A stretch of DNA of 64,000 nucleotides from Paraburkholderia rhynchosiae (GCF_002879865.1 NZ_PNXY01000003.1:62001-126000), one strand, 5' to 3'; shown: positions 27,167-37,045, counted from the first letter of the stretch. Translations and numbers: made by a program. Notes: generated by a model not told the origin, from the sequence alone.

Positions 27167-28875
27167 TCGCGCTGCACGATCTGTTATTGCCGGTGCATGA
27201 TGCGCATGTGCTCCATGCTCCGGTATGCCGCGACCGCGGCACAGTGCTCGATCGCGCCGCGTTTCGCGCGCGCGTTTCCGCGCTGCTCGCGCTGGTGCAA
27301 TCGAAGCCGGCGCAACGCTACGCATTGTGTATCGACGATCCGTTCGACTTCGCCTGCGCGTTATTCGCACTGTTCGCATGCGGCAAGGAGCCGGTGATTC
27401 CCGCGAATGCGACGCCCGGCTATCTCGCCGATCTCGCCGACGCCTACGATGTCGTATTGACCGACGCCGCGCTGCCGCCGTATGCACAAGCCGATGCCGC
27501 CATGCATGCGCTGAACGCACGCATCGATCCGCAAGCGCCGCTCACGCTCTACACGTCGGGCAGCAGTGGACGTCCGAAGCCGATCCGCAAAACACTCGCA
27601 CAGTTCAACGCCGAAGTGCACACGCTCGAGAAGCAGTGGGGCCCGCTCGTCGGCAACGCGACCCTGCTCGCGAGCGTGCCGCATCATCACATCTACGGTT
27701 TGCTGTTTCGCGTGATGTGGCCGCTTGCGGCTGGCCGCGCATTCGATCGCGAGATCAGCATCGAACCGTTGCATCTGCAAACGCAGCTCGCGCGATGCGG
27801 CGCGGCCGTGATCGTGTCGACGCCCGCGCAACTGTCGCGCTGGCCCGCGTTGCCAGGCTTCGCCGCATTGACGCCTGCGCCGCGCGCGTTCTTTTCGTCG
27901 GGCGGCCCGCTCGCGCTCGAAGCCGCGCAGGACTATGCCGCGGCTTACGGCGCCGCGCCGCTCGAAATCTACGGCAGCACGGAGACGGGCGGCATTGCGT
28001 GGCGCCGCCAGGACCAGACCGATGCATGGCAACCGGTGACCGGCATCGAAGTGCGCCGCGACGAGGACGGCGCGCTGAACGTGCGCTCGCCGCATCTCGA
28101 CCACGACGGCTGGCATCGCACCGACGACAAAATCGCATTCGACGCGCAAGGCCGCTTCCGTTTGCAAGGCCGTCTCGACCGCGTGATGAAGCTGGACGGC
28201 AAACGCGTGTCGCTGCCCGAACTCGAAGCGCGTCTCGCGCTGCATCCCTATGTCGCTCAGGCGGCGATCGTGCCGCTCGAAGGCGGCGCGCGCGAACGCG
28301 TCGGCGCAGTGGTGGCGTTGACCGAAGCCGGCAACGAGGCATTGCGCGACGAAGGCCGCGTGCTGCTCGCGAAAGCTTTGCGGCGCCATCTCGCCGATTA
28401 TTTCGATGTTGTCGTGCTGCCGCGTCATTGGCGCTTTCGGCTCGCGCTGCCGTTCGACGAACGCGGCAAGCTGCCGGTGTCCGCCGTTGCTGCGGCCTTC
28501 GAGCCGCGTGCGGAAGGTGTCGAAGTGCTCGCCGAAGCGCGCAGCGCCCGCAGCGGCGGCAGTGGTGAGACGCTGCATTACGAGTTACGCGTGCCGCCCG
28601 CGCTCGCGCATTTCGCCGGCCACTTTCCCGGCCTGCCGATTCTGCCAGGCGTGGTGCAGGTCGATTGGGCTATGCGTCTCGCCGCCGAGCAACTGCCGTG
28701 CGTGCGCGGCCTTACGTCGATCGATCGTCTGAAGTTCATGGCGCCGGTTTCGCCGGGCGCGGTGCTCAAGCTGACGCTCGCGCACGACGCCGCGCGTCAA
28801 CGTGTGCAGTTCGCATACCGGTTGGATGAGCGCGAGTGCGCGTCGGGCGTGATCGTCTATCGGGAGGGCGCGTGA
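27163..28875 (+). CDS. AMP-dependent acyl ligase fused to a hotdog 3-hydroxyacyl-ACP dehydratase
   Basis: 570 residues. The adenylating domain occupies about 1-455, with LTLYTSGSSGRPKPIRKT (P-loop-like motif near 130), IYGSTETGG and the RLDRVMKLDGKRVS C-terminal motif. The remaining 100 residues form an ApeI/FabA-like hotdog domain: LAHFAGHFPGLPILPGVVQVDW. Its inferred jobs are activation of the aryl starter acid for loading on a carrier protein and dehydration during elongation. The two activities are separate genes in well-studied APE clusters, so the fusion is notable. Overlaps both neighbours by a few bases. Confidence 0.88.
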   Translation: MIALHDLLLPVHDAHVLHAPVCRDRGTVLDRAAFRARVSALLALVQSKPAQRYALCIDDPFDFACALFALFACGKEPVIPANATPGYLADLADAYDVVLTDAALPPYAQADAAMHALNARIDPQAPLTLYTSGSSGRPKPIRKTLAQFNAEVHTLEKQWGPLVGNATLLASVPHHHIYGLLFRVMWPLAAGRAFDREISIEPLHLQTQLARCGAAVIVSTPAQLSRWPALPGFAALTPAPRAFFSSGGPLALEAAQDYAAAYGAAPLEIYGSTETGGIAWRRQDQTDAWQPVTGIEVRRDEDGALNVRSPHLDHDGWHRTDDKIAFDAQGRFRLQGRLDRVMKLDGKRVSLPELEARLALHPYVAQAAIVPLEGGARERVGAVVALTEAGNEALRDEGRVLLAKALRRHLADYFDVVVLPRHWRFRLALPFDERGKLPVSAVAAAFEPRAEGVEVLAEARSARSGGSGETLHYELRVPPALAHFAGHFPGLPILPGVVQVDWAMRLAAEQLPCVRGLTSIDRLKFMAPVSPGAVLKLTLAHDAARQRVQFAYRLDERECASGVIVYREGA

Positions 28876-30617
28876 TGAGCTTCGCTCCGTGCATCGTCAT
28901 TCCGATCTACAACCACAAGGACGCGATCGGCGCGACCGTCGCGCATCTCGCGGTACATGGCTTGCCGATTTTCGTCGTCGATGACGGCAGTGACGAGGCG
29001 ACCCAGCAGGTACTCGCCGCGCTCGCACAGCAATACGCGGGACAACTCACGTTGCTGCGCCTGCCGGTCAACGGCGGCAAGGGCGCGGCTGTGATGGCGG
29101 GTCTGCGCGCCGCGCGCGACGCCAATTACACGCACGCGTTGCAGATCGACGCCGATGGCCAGCACGACGCGAACGACGTGCCGCGCTTCATCGAAGCGGC
29201 GCGCGTCGAACCGGGCGCCGTGATTCTCGGCCGCCCGGTCTACGACGAGAGCGTGCCGAAAGCGCGCCTCTACGGCCGTTATCTGACGCATGTGTGGGTG
29301 TGGATCGAGACGCTTTCGTTGACCATTCGCGATTCGATGTGCGGCTTTCGTTTGTATCCGCTCGCGCTGGCTTGCGATCTGATCGACAGCGTGCAACTGC
29401 CCACGCGCATGGACTTCGACATCGAAATCCTCGTTCGCCTTTACTGGCGGCGCGCCGCATTTCGCTCGATTGCCACGCGCGTCACTTATGCCAGCGACGG
29501 CGTGTCGCATTTCCATGTGCTGTGGGACAACGTGCGCATCAGCCGCAGTCATACGCGGCTCGTGTGCGGCATGCTGCTCCGTCTGCCGATGCTGCTCGCG
29601 CACAAGTTCATGCCGCGGCGTGCCGTCCTCGCAGACCCAGATAGTGCACAAAGCGCGCAAAACGGGCCGAACGCCCAGGAATGGTGGCGTATCGCCGAAC
29701 GCGGCAGTCATCTCGGCATGTCATTGCTCGCGCTCAGTTGCAAGCTGTTCGGCCGCCGCTTCACCGCGCTGTGGCTGCATCCCATCGTCGCGTATTTTCT
29801 GCTGACGGGCCGCGCCGCGCGCGAGGCGTCGGGCAATTACTTCAGGCGTCTTCGCGAGGCTGCGCCGCAGGCCGATACGCCTCGCCCTGGCTGGTTGTCC
29901 GCGTATCGTCATATGCTGGCGTTCGCGCAATCGGGTTTTGACAAGCTCGCCGCATGGTCAGGGCGCGTCAACAACGGGGACGTCGCGTTCGAAGATCCTT
30001 CGGCGTTCGAAGCATTGGTCGCCAGCGGCAAGGGCGCGCTCGTGATCGGCGCGCATCTCGGCAATCTGGAGATGACGCGTGCGCTGGCCGCGCAGGGCGC
30101 ATATGCGAAAGTGAAGGCGGTCGTCTACACCGAACACGCGCGCCGCTTTAACAGCGTGCTCGCGTCCGCGAATAGCGAGTTCGCGCGGCATCTGCTCGAG
30201 GTCAGCGACTTCGGCCCCGAAACCGCGATGATGATGCAGGAGCGCGTCGACGCGGGCGAGTTGCTGGTGATCGTCGGCGACCGCGTGCCCGCGCACGAAA
30301 CGGGCCGCACTACCGAGGCGCGTTTTCTCGGCGCGAAGGCGCCGTTCGCGCAGGGCCCGTATGTGCTCGCGCATGCGCTCGGCTGTCCCGTCTATCTGTT
30401 CTTCTGCCTGAAAGAGCGCGACGGTTATCGTCTTTACTTCGAGCCGTTCGCCGAGCGCATCGAGTTGCCGCGCCGCGAACGCGCGCAGCATCTCGCGGCC
30501 TGGGCGCAGCGTTATGCGGTGCGTCTCGAACACTATTGCCGCAAGGCACCTTATCAATGGTTCAACTTCTTCGATTTCTGGGCCAGCCCCAAGCGAGGCG
30601 CGAATGGCCGAACATGA
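28875..30617 (+). CDS. Family 2 glycosyltransferase fused to a LpxL/HtrB-like acyltransferase
   Basis: 580 residues. Residues 1-230 are a GT2 domain: CIVIPIYNHKD, FVVDDGSDE, and ALQIDADGQHD with the metal-binding Asp pair. After a linker, residues about 340-580 are a lysophospholipid acyltransferase of the lauroyl/lipid A type, with catalytic HLGNLE (H-x4-E, near 394) and a GDRVPAHETGR segment. The pairing suggests building or modifying a glycolipid anchor for the polyene at the inner membrane. ATGA overlap with the previous gene and 14-bp overlap with the ammonia-lyase. Confidence 0.87.
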   Translation: MSFAPCIVIPIYNHKDAIGATVAHLAVHGLPIFVVDDGSDEATQQVLAALAQQYAGQLTLLRLPVNGGKGAAVMAGLRAARDANYTHALQIDADGQHDANDVPRFIEAARVEPGAVILGRPVYDESVPKARLYGRYLTHVWVWIETLSLTIRDSMCGFRLYPLALACDLIDSVQLPTRMDFDIEILVRLYWRRAAFRSIATRVTYASDGVSHFHVLWDNVRISRSHTRLVCGMLLRLPMLLAHKFMPRRAVLADPDSAQSAQNGPNAQEWWRIAERGSHLGMSLLALSCKLFGRRFTALWLHPIVAYFLLTGRAAREASGNYFRRLREAAPQADTPRPGWLSAYRHMLAFAQSGFDKLAAWSGRVNNGDVAFEDPSAFEALVASGKGALVIGAHLGNLEMTRALAAQGAYAKVKAVVYTEHARRFNSVLASANSEFARHLLEVSDFGPETAMMMQERVDAGELLVIVGDRVPAHETGRTTEARFLGAKAPFAQGPYVLAHALGCPVYLFFCLKERDGYRLYFEPFAERIELPRRERAQHLAAWAQRYAVRLEHYCRKAPYQWFNFFDFWASPKRGANGRT

Positions 30618-32217
30618 TCTGATCGACACGCCGGATGCCGGCGAACATGCGGCATCGAACGACAGCACGAGCACGTCCGCGGTCGTGATCGGCGGGCGCA
30701 AGCTGAGCATCGAGGAAGTCGTCGCGATTGCACAGCATCGCGCGCCGGTCGCGCTGAACGCAGACCCCGCGTGGCGCGCTCGCATCCAACGCGGCGCGGA
30801 CTTTCTGCGCCGGCATCTCGCGGCGGGCGCGACGGTCTACGGCGTCAACACCGGTTACGGCGACGCCTGCGTGGTCGACGTGCCGATGGAACTCGTCGAA
30901 GCCTTGCCGCTGCAACTCACGCGTTATCACGGCTGCGGCATGGGCCACTATCTCAACGACGCGCAGACGCTCGCGGTCATCGCAGCACGTCTGAACTCGC
31001 TCGCGTATGGTTTTTCCGGCGTGCGCCCGGTGTTGCTCGAACGCCTCGCCGACCTGGTCAATCACCGCGTGTTGCCGCGCATTCCCGCCGAGGGTTCGGT
31101 TGGTGCAAGTGGCGATCTGACGCCGCTCTCGTATGTCGCGGCGGCACTCGCGGGCGAACGCGACGTCATGTTCGAGGGACGTCTGTGCGACGTTCGGGAC
31201 GTGTGGAGCGAACTCGGACAAACCCCGCTCACGCTCGCGCCGAAAGAAGGCCTGGCGCTGATGAACGGCACGGCGGTCATGACCGGCCTCGCTTGCCTTG
31301 CGTTTGCTCGTGCCGATCATCTGACGCGGCTCACCGCACGCCTGACCGCGCTCTGCACCGTCGCGCTCGACGGCCGCGCCGCGCATTTCGACGCGACGCT
31401 TTTCGAAGTGAAGCCGCACGCCGGCCAGGCCGAAGCAGCCGCATGGATTCGCGACGATCTGAAAGGACGCGACGATACGCCAGGCCACCGCTTGCAGGAC
31501 CGCTATTCGATTCGCTGCGCGCCGCATGTGATCGGCGTCGTGCGCGATGCGCTGAGCTGGGTGCGCCGCGACATCGAAAACGAATTGAACAGCGCGAACG
31601 ACAACCCGCTGATCGACCCGGACAACGAGCGTGTACTGCACGGCGGCAACTTCTACGGCGGGCATATTGCGTTCGCGATGGACTCGCTGAAGGTCGCCGT
31701 GGCCAATCTCGCCGATCTGATGGACCGGCAACTGGCGCTGCTCGTCGACGTCAATTTCAACAATGGCTTGCCGCGCAATCTCACTGGCGCCGCGCCCGCG
31801 CGCGCCGCGATCAATCATGGCTTCAAGGCCGTGCAGATTTCGTCGTCCGCGTGGACGGCTGAAGCGCTGAAGAACACCATGCCAGCAAGCGTGTTCTCGC
31901 GCTCGACCGAGGCTCACAATCAGGACAAGGTCAGCATGGGCACCATCGCCGCGCGCGACTGTTTGCGCGTGCTGGAGTTGACCGAACAGGTGGCCGCCGC
32001 GCATACGCTGGCCACCGTGCAGGCGGCGCGGCTGCGCTTGAGAATCGACAACTCGACGCCGGTTCCCGCGCCGTTGCAGACGTTCATGGAAAGCGTGAGC
32101 GCGCAATCGCCTTTCGTCGACGAAGATCGCGCGCTCGAGCATGACTTGCGCGCACTGACCGCGCGCATCGCCGCCTGCGAGTTGCTGCAAGACTATCGCG
32201 GAGGGCCGCAAGCATGA
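30604..32217 (+). CDS. MIO-dependent aromatic amino acid ammonia-lyase (HAL/PAL/TAL family)
   Basis: 537 residues from the ATG at 30604. The Ala-Ser-Gly triad that forms the MIO cofactor is at residues 168-170 (SVGASGDLTPLSY). YGVNTGYGD, NSANDNPL and SSAWTAEALKNTMPASVFSRSTEAHNQD-type segments are in the usual places. It should remove ammonia from an aromatic amino acid to give a cinnamate or coumarate type acid, a plausible starter for the polyene. The specificity segment reads TRYHGCGMG; by eye, the pair aligned with HAL Ser-His and TAL His-Leu is Tyr-His, so the substrate is open. Confidence 0.9.
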   Translation: MAEHDLIDTPDAGEHAASNDSTSTSAVVIGGRKLSIEEVVAIAQHRAPVALNADPAWRARIQRGADFLRRHLAAGATVYGVNTGYGDACVVDVPMELVEALPLQLTRYHGCGMGHYLNDAQTLAVIAARLNSLAYGFSGVRPVLLERLADLVNHRVLPRIPAEGSVGASGDLTPLSYVAAALAGERDVMFEGRLCDVRDVWSELGQTPLTLAPKEGLALMNGTAVMTGLACLAFARADHLTRLTARLTALCTVALDGRAAHFDATLFEVKPHAGQAEAAAWIRDDLKGRDDTPGHRLQDRYSIRCAPHVIGVVRDALSWVRRDIENELNSANDNPLIDPDNERVLHGGNFYGGHIAFAMDSLKVAVANLADLMDRQLALLVDVNFNNGLPRNLTGAAPARAAINHGFKAVQISSSAWTAEALKNTMPASVFSRSTEAHNQDKVSMGTIAARDCLRVLELTEQVAAAHTLATVQAARLRLRIDNSTPVPAPLQTFMESVSAQSPFVDEDRALEHDLRALTARIAACELLQDYRGGPQA

Positions 32218-32648
32218 GCACGAGCGGAGTCCGTCAAGTGCTGAGCGTGAGTGCGACGGTCGAAGTGCCGTTCCACGATGTCGACGCGATGAACGTGTGC
32301 TGGCACGGTCATTATCTGAAGTACTTCGAGATCGGGCGTGCGGCGCTGTTGCGCGCATTCGATTACGACTACCGCGAAATGCAGGCGTCGGGTTATCTGT
32401 GGCCGATCGTCGAGGCGCACCTGAAGTACGTTCGCCCGGCCACATATGGTCAGAAGCTCGACGTGCGCACGCAACTGCTCGAACACGAAAATCGCTTGAA
32501 AATAGGCTACGAAATCGTCGATTGCGCATCGGGCACGCGGCTTACGAAGGGCTACACGATCCAGGTCGCGGTGGATGCCGCCACCCAGGAGTTGCAGTTC
32601 GTGTCGCCGCCGGTTGTCTTCGAGAAACTGGAGCGGGTATGGGAGTGA
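32214..32648 (+). CDS. Hotdog-fold acyl-CoA/ACP thioesterase
   Basis: 144 residues. The 4-hydroxybenzoyl-CoA thioesterase-like motif is VPFHDVDAMNVCWHGHYLKYFEIGR, with catalytic Asp in the D-x-D/M loop. APE clusters usually carry one such enzyme, thought to release or edit carrier-bound chains. ATGA overlap with the ammonia-lyase. Confidence 0.88.
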   Translation: MSTSGVRQVLSVSATVEVPFHDVDAMNVCWHGHYLKYFEIGRAALLRAFDYDYREMQASGYLWPIVEAHLKYVRPATYGQKLDVRTQLLEHENRLKIGYEIVDCASGTRLTKGYTIQVAVDAATQELQFVSPPVVFEKLERVWE

Positions 32649-33379
32649 TGAACTCGGGTGCGCGTCTGTCGAGCGTGCTGTGTGCATTTGCGGTCGCGAC
32701 CGCGCTGAACGTCGCGGCAGGGCCGGCGTGCGCGGCATCCACAATGGCAACGACCCAACCGGCGCAAACATCACAGTCAGCGCAAACAAAAAAAGCAGCA
32801 GAAGCAGGACCAACAGACGGCAACCCCGCGCTCGTCTCGCAGATCGCGTCGCACTTGGCCCAGGCCAAAGGCATCCGCGCGCAATTCACGCAAACGCAGA
32901 CGCTCGCCGCGATGAAGCAGCCGCTCGTCAGCACCGGTTCCTTGCTGTTCTTGCGTGAGCGCGGCGTGATCTGGCACATCGACACGCCGTACAAAGCCAC
33001 TTACGTCATCACCGATGCGGGCGTCGCCGAAGTCAACGCGAACGGTCAGCGTGTCACGGCGCACAGCGCGCAAGGCACGCGCGGCGTCGCGCAAGTCTCG
33101 AAGATGATGCGCGCGATGCTCGGCGGCGATCTGTCCGCGCTGTATTCACAATTCGACGTGCAGGCCGAAGGCAGCGCCGCGCATTGGCGCATGCAACTCA
33201 CACCGAACCAGCCGCAGATCGCGCAGTCGATCAAAGGCTTGCAGATGAACGGCGGCGATTATCTGCAGAGCTTGCGCATCGCGCTCGCCAACGGCGATAC
33301 GACGCAACTCGAGTTCAGCAAAAGCGAGGCGGTGAGCGAACCGGCCGCGGCCGAACGCAGCCTGCTCGGGGCGCCCTGA
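32639..33379 (+). CDS. LolA-like outer-membrane lipoprotein carrier
   Basis: 246 residues from the ATG at 32639 (GGAG 5 bases upstream); ATG at 32648 is an alternative. A signal peptide ends around GPACAAS and is followed by a Thr/Gln/Ala-rich linker. The LolA-type body has GIRAQFTQTQTLAAMKQPLVSTGSLLF and RGVIWHIDTPYKATYVI, the strand pattern of the half-barrel lipid carrier. The neighbouring MMPL exporter suggests that this periplasmic protein shuttles the polyene-lipid to the outer membrane. Confidence 0.85.
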   Translation: MGVMNSGARLSSVLCAFAVATALNVAAGPACAASTMATTQPAQTSQSAQTKKAAEAGPTDGNPALVSQIASHLAQAKGIRAQFTQTQTLAAMKQPLVSTGSLLFLRERGVIWHIDTPYKATYVITDAGVAEVNANGQRVTAHSAQGTRGVAQVSKMMRAMLGGDLSALYSQFDVQAEGSAAHWRMQLTPNQPQIAQSIKGLQMNGGDYLQSLRIALANGDTTQLEFSKSEAVSEPAAAERSLLGAP

Positions 33380-35856
33380 TGGATCTGCTGCAACACAGGT
33401 CCGCGAAAAAGACGTGGGGCATGCGCGCCGCGTGGCTGCTGCTCGCGCTCGTCGCATCGCTGTATTGCGGCTGGCGCTTCGCGGGACCGTCTCCGTTGCA
33501 GACGAATCTGCTCGCGCTGCTGCCCGCGACAGAAGCGGACCCGGTCGCCGAAAAAGCAGTTGACACGCTCGCGAGCGCTCTAGGGGACCGCACGGTCTTT
33601 CTCGTCACCAGTCAAGACGATGCACACGCGAAAGCGGCGGCGAAGCAGCTCGGCGCGTCGCTGCGAAAGAGCGGCGCGTTCGCTTCGGTGACGGCAGAGT
33701 TGCCGCCGTTCGATCTGTCGCAGATCGCGGCGCTCTATATGCCGTATCGCTTCGGCTTGCTGACGCCGGCTGACCGCGCTGCCATTGCGGACAGTAAGGC
33801 GTCGGATTCTGCGTTGCATGACGCGCTCGCTCAGCGCATCTACAGCCCGTTGCGCGGCGGACTCACCACATCGCTCTCCGACGATCCATTCGGCTGGCTC
33901 GAACATTGGCTCGGCAACCTGCCGCTTGCGACATCGAATCTCGAACTCGAAGACGGACTTCTCGTATCGCATCAAGATGGACATCAGGGCAACGCGACAA
34001 GCGTACTGATCGTCGCGACCTTGCCAGGCTCCGCATACGAAACGAAGACGCAGCGAGCGGTCCTCGCGGCGCTCGCTCAAGGCGAAAGCGCGTTGAAGCA
34101 GGCATTCCCCGACGTGTCGGTGGCGCGAACCGGCGCCGTGTTTTACGCGGAATCGGCGCGCAGCGCATCAGAACGTGAAGTGCATCTGATCGGCGTCGCC
34201 TCGCTCGTCGGCATCGCGCTGTTGATGATGTGGGTGTTCCGTTCGCCGCGTCTGCTATTGCTCGGATTCGTCTCGACGGCGCTCGGCATTGTTTGCGCGC
34301 TCGCCGTCACGCTGCTCGTATTCGGCAAGCTGCATCTGCTGACGCTCGTGTTCGGCGCGAGTCTGATCGGGGAAGCGGTCGATTATTCGATTCAGTACTT
34401 CGTTGTCTATCTCGGCGCCGGGCGCGATTGGGATGCACGGCGCGGCGCGCGTGCGGTGCGTCCCGCGTTGACGGTCGCGCTCGCCACGAGCCTGCTCGGC
34501 TACGCGATCCTTACGTGGGTGCCTTTCCCCGCGCTCAAGCAGATCGCATGTTTTGCGATGGCGGGCATCGTGACGGCGTTCGCCTCGGTGATGTGGCTGT
34601 TGCCCGCGTTGCTGCCACACGCGCCCAGGCGCAGCCCGCGGCGACTCTTCGAGCGCGCGGCGCGTTTGCTGAGCGCATGGCATCGCGCGATCGGCGGCAA
34701 GCGTGCGTGGTTCGTCGCGGCGCTGTTGCTGATAGCCGCGATTCCCGGCTGGTTGCGTCTCACGAGCGACGACGATATTCATCTGCTGATCCAGCGCGAT
34801 CCGTCGCTCGTCGCGCAAGAGGACAAGGTGCGCGAGGCGGTCGGCGTGGATAACAGCGCGCAGTTTTTTGTCGTGCGCGGCGAGACGCCCGAGGTGGTGT
34901 TGCAGCGTGCCGAAGCGCTGGGCGCAAAGCTCGACGCGCTGAACGGCACGCCGAATAAGGTGGGCGGTTATCAATCGACCGCGCAATTCGTGCCGTCTGC
35001 GAAGCAGCAGAATGAAGACCGCGCATTGCTTGCGCATCATGTGTTCAACGATTCGGCGGCATTGCGCAGCACGCTGCTGCAAGCGGGCTTCAAGGACGAA
35101 GTCGCCGACGCGTGGCTCGCCGCGCAAGCCAAACCGCAGCCGCTCCTCACCGTCGATCAATGGCTCGCCGCGCCGTGGTCGCAACCGTACCGGCATCTGT
35201 GGCTCGGCCAGGTCGATGCAGCGACGAAAGCCTATGCCGCCGTCGTGATTCCGCAAGGCGTGACGCCGCGCAACGAACCCGCACTGATCGCGACTGCGCG
35301 CGCATTGCCCGGCGTTATTTTCGTCGACAAGGCCGCGAGCGTCTCCAAGCTGTTCGGCGCGTATCGCGTGGATAGCGGCTGGTGGCTCGGCGGCGCGCTG
35401 ACACTCGTGCTCGCGTTGTTGATAGCGCGATACGCTGCGCAGCAAGCGCCCTTGGGCGATGCTGCAAAGAAAGAGCCCTTGCAATACCGCGTGCGAGGCG
35501 GCATCGCCGTCACCTTGCCCGTGCTGCTCGCCGTGGGCGTCACGCTCGCGGTATTCGGCTACGCACGCGTGCCGCTCAATCTGTTCAACTGGCTCGCGCT
35601 GATGCTGGTGCTCGGCGTCGGCGCCAACTATGCCGTGTTTCTGCGTGAAGGGTGCCTCCGCGCGGACGCGGATCTCGGCGCGGTGTGGACGGGCGTGCTG
35701 CTGTCGGCGGCCACCACGCTGTTGTCGTTCGGCATGCTCGGTATGAGCGCGATGCCCGCGCTGAAGAGTTTTGGCGCCACGCTCGCGCTCGGCATCGCCG
35801 TGTCGGTGCTGCTCGCGCCGATCGGCATGCCATCGAAATCCAGGAGGGTCGCATGA
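33379..35856 (+). CDS. MMPL/RND-family exporter
   Basis: 825 residues, ATG overlapping the previous stop codon. Two repeats of one N-terminal helix, a large periplasmic domain and a bundle of five helices are readable. Helix segments include LLLLGFVSTALGIVCALAV and GEAVDYSIQYFVVYLG, the latter with the acidic residue expected in RND transporters. In APE clusters this protein exports the lipid-linked polyene across the inner membrane. It is coupled to the LolA-like gene and overlaps the next gene by 4 bp. Confidence 0.88.
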   Translation: MDLLQHRSAKKTWGMRAAWLLLALVASLYCGWRFAGPSPLQTNLLALLPATEADPVAEKAVDTLASALGDRTVFLVTSQDDAHAKAAAKQLGASLRKSGAFASVTAELPPFDLSQIAALYMPYRFGLLTPADRAAIADSKASDSALHDALAQRIYSPLRGGLTTSLSDDPFGWLEHWLGNLPLATSNLELEDGLLVSHQDGHQGNATSVLIVATLPGSAYETKTQRAVLAALAQGESALKQAFPDVSVARTGAVFYAESARSASEREVHLIGVASLVGIALLMMWVFRSPRLLLLGFVSTALGIVCALAVTLLVFGKLHLLTLVFGASLIGEAVDYSIQYFVVYLGAGRDWDARRGARAVRPALTVALATSLLGYAILTWVPFPALKQIACFAMAGIVTAFASVMWLLPALLPHAPRRSPRRLFERAARLLSAWHRAIGGKRAWFVAALLLIAAIPGWLRLTSDDDIHLLIQRDPSLVAQEDKVREAVGVDNSAQFFVVRGETPEVVLQRAEALGAKLDALNGTPNKVGGYQSTAQFVPSAKQQNEDRALLAHHVFNDSAALRSTLLQAGFKDEVADAWLAAQAKPQPLLTVDQWLAAPWSQPYRHLWLGQVDAATKAYAAVVIPQGVTPRNEPALIATARALPGVIFVDKAASVSKLFGAYRVDSGWWLGGALTLVLALLIARYAAQQAPLGDAAKKEPLQYRVRGGIAVTLPVLLAVGVTLAVFGYARVPLNLFNWLALMLVLGVGANYAVFLREGCLRADADLGAVWTGVLLSAATTLLSFGMLGMSAMPALKSFGATLALGIAVSVLLAPIGMPSKSRRVA

Positions 35857-37037
35857 AAGCCCCATCAGTTTATTTGCACGCGCTCGGTATGATCAACGCG
35901 CTCGGCGGCGACCTCGAAAGCATCGTGCCGGCGCTCGCCGCCAGCAACTCGCGAGGCATGGTGACCGTGCATACGGGTATCGGCGACGCGTTTGTCGGTA
36001 GCGTATTGGCGCCGCTCGATCGCGCGCCGTCTGCCGATCTCGCGCGTTACGACTGCCGCAATAACCGCCTGCTGCTGGCCGCGCTCGCGCAGATCGCGCC
36101 TGCCGTCGATGCGGCGCGCGAACGTTACGGCGCGCATCGGATCGGCGTGGTGCTCGGCACCAGCACGTCGGGCATCGAAGCAGCGGAAGCCGCGTTCGTC
36201 TATCAGGCGCAAGCGGGCGACCTGCCCGCCAACTTCAACTACCGGCAGATGGAGATCGGCACGGCGGCACCGTTTGCGGCGGCCGCACTCGGCTTGCACG
36301 GCCCCGCGTTCACGATCTCGACGGCGTGCACGTCGAGCGCGAAAGCGTTCGCGTCGGCGCGTCGTCTGCTGCAATTGCAACTGTGCGATGCGGTGGTCGT
36401 GGGCGGTGTCGATTCATTATGCGAGCTGACCGTGCAAGGCTTTGCTTCGCTCGAGTCGACCAGCGGCGTGCGCACCAATCCGATGAGCCGCAATCGTTGC
36501 GGCATCAACGTCGGCGAAGGCGCGGCTGTGTTTCTGATGAGCCGCGACGAAGCCGCAGTGCGCCTTGCAGGCGTCGGCGAATCGAGCGACGCGCATCATA
36601 TTTCGTCGCCGGACCCGCAAGGCGTGGGCGGCGAAGTGGCGTTGCGCGACGCGATCGCGGATGCGGGCATCGCGCCGTCATCGATTGCTTACGTGAATCT
36701 GCATGCCACCGCCACGCGCAAGAACGACGAGATGGAAGCGAGCCTGATGTCGCGCGTGTTTCCTGACGGCGTGGCGACGAGCGGCACGAAACCGTTGACG
36801 GGTCATCAACTGGGTGCGGCGGGCGCGACTGAGCTCGGCTTCGCGTGGCTCACGCTCGCGCGCGACGATGTTGCGCTGCCACGTCATGTGTGGGACGGCG
36901 AGGCGGACCCCGCGCTGCCCGCGCTCGATCTCGTCGAAAGTGAACGGTTTCTGCCGCGCGCTGCTGGCACGCAATACGTGATGAGCAATTCGTTTGCATT
37001 CGGCGGCAGCAACGTCAGTCTGATTCTTGCCCGGTGA
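35853..37037 (+). CDS. Beta-ketoacyl-ACP synthase (main elongating candidate)
   Basis: 394 residues, with AGGAGGGTCGC before the ATG. The active-site Cys is in TISTACTSSAKAFASA, the first His in VNLHATATRKND and the Lys/His motif in TSGTKPLTGHQLGAAG, so it should be catalytic. It resembles the ApeO-type ketosynthase that pairs with the chain-length factor at the start of the cluster. Confidence 0.88.
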   Translation: MKAPSVYLHALGMINALGGDLESIVPALAASNSRGMVTVHTGIGDAFVGSVLAPLDRAPSADLARYDCRNNRLLLAALAQIAPAVDAARERYGAHRIGVVLGTSTSGIEAAEAAFVYQAQAGDLPANFNYRQMEIGTAAPFAAAALGLHGPAFTISTACTSSAKAFASARRLLQLQLCDAVVVGGVDSLCELTVQGFASLESTSGVRTNPMSRNRCGINVGEGAAVFLMSRDEAAVRLAGVGESSDAHHISSPDPQGVGGEVALRDAIADAGIAPSSIAYVNLHATATRKNDEMEASLMSRVFPDGVATSGTKPLTGHQLGAAGATELGFAWLTLARDDVALPRHVWDGEADPALPALDLVESERFLPRAAGTQYVMSNSFAFGGSNVSLILAR

Positions 37038-37045
37038 GGCACGCG

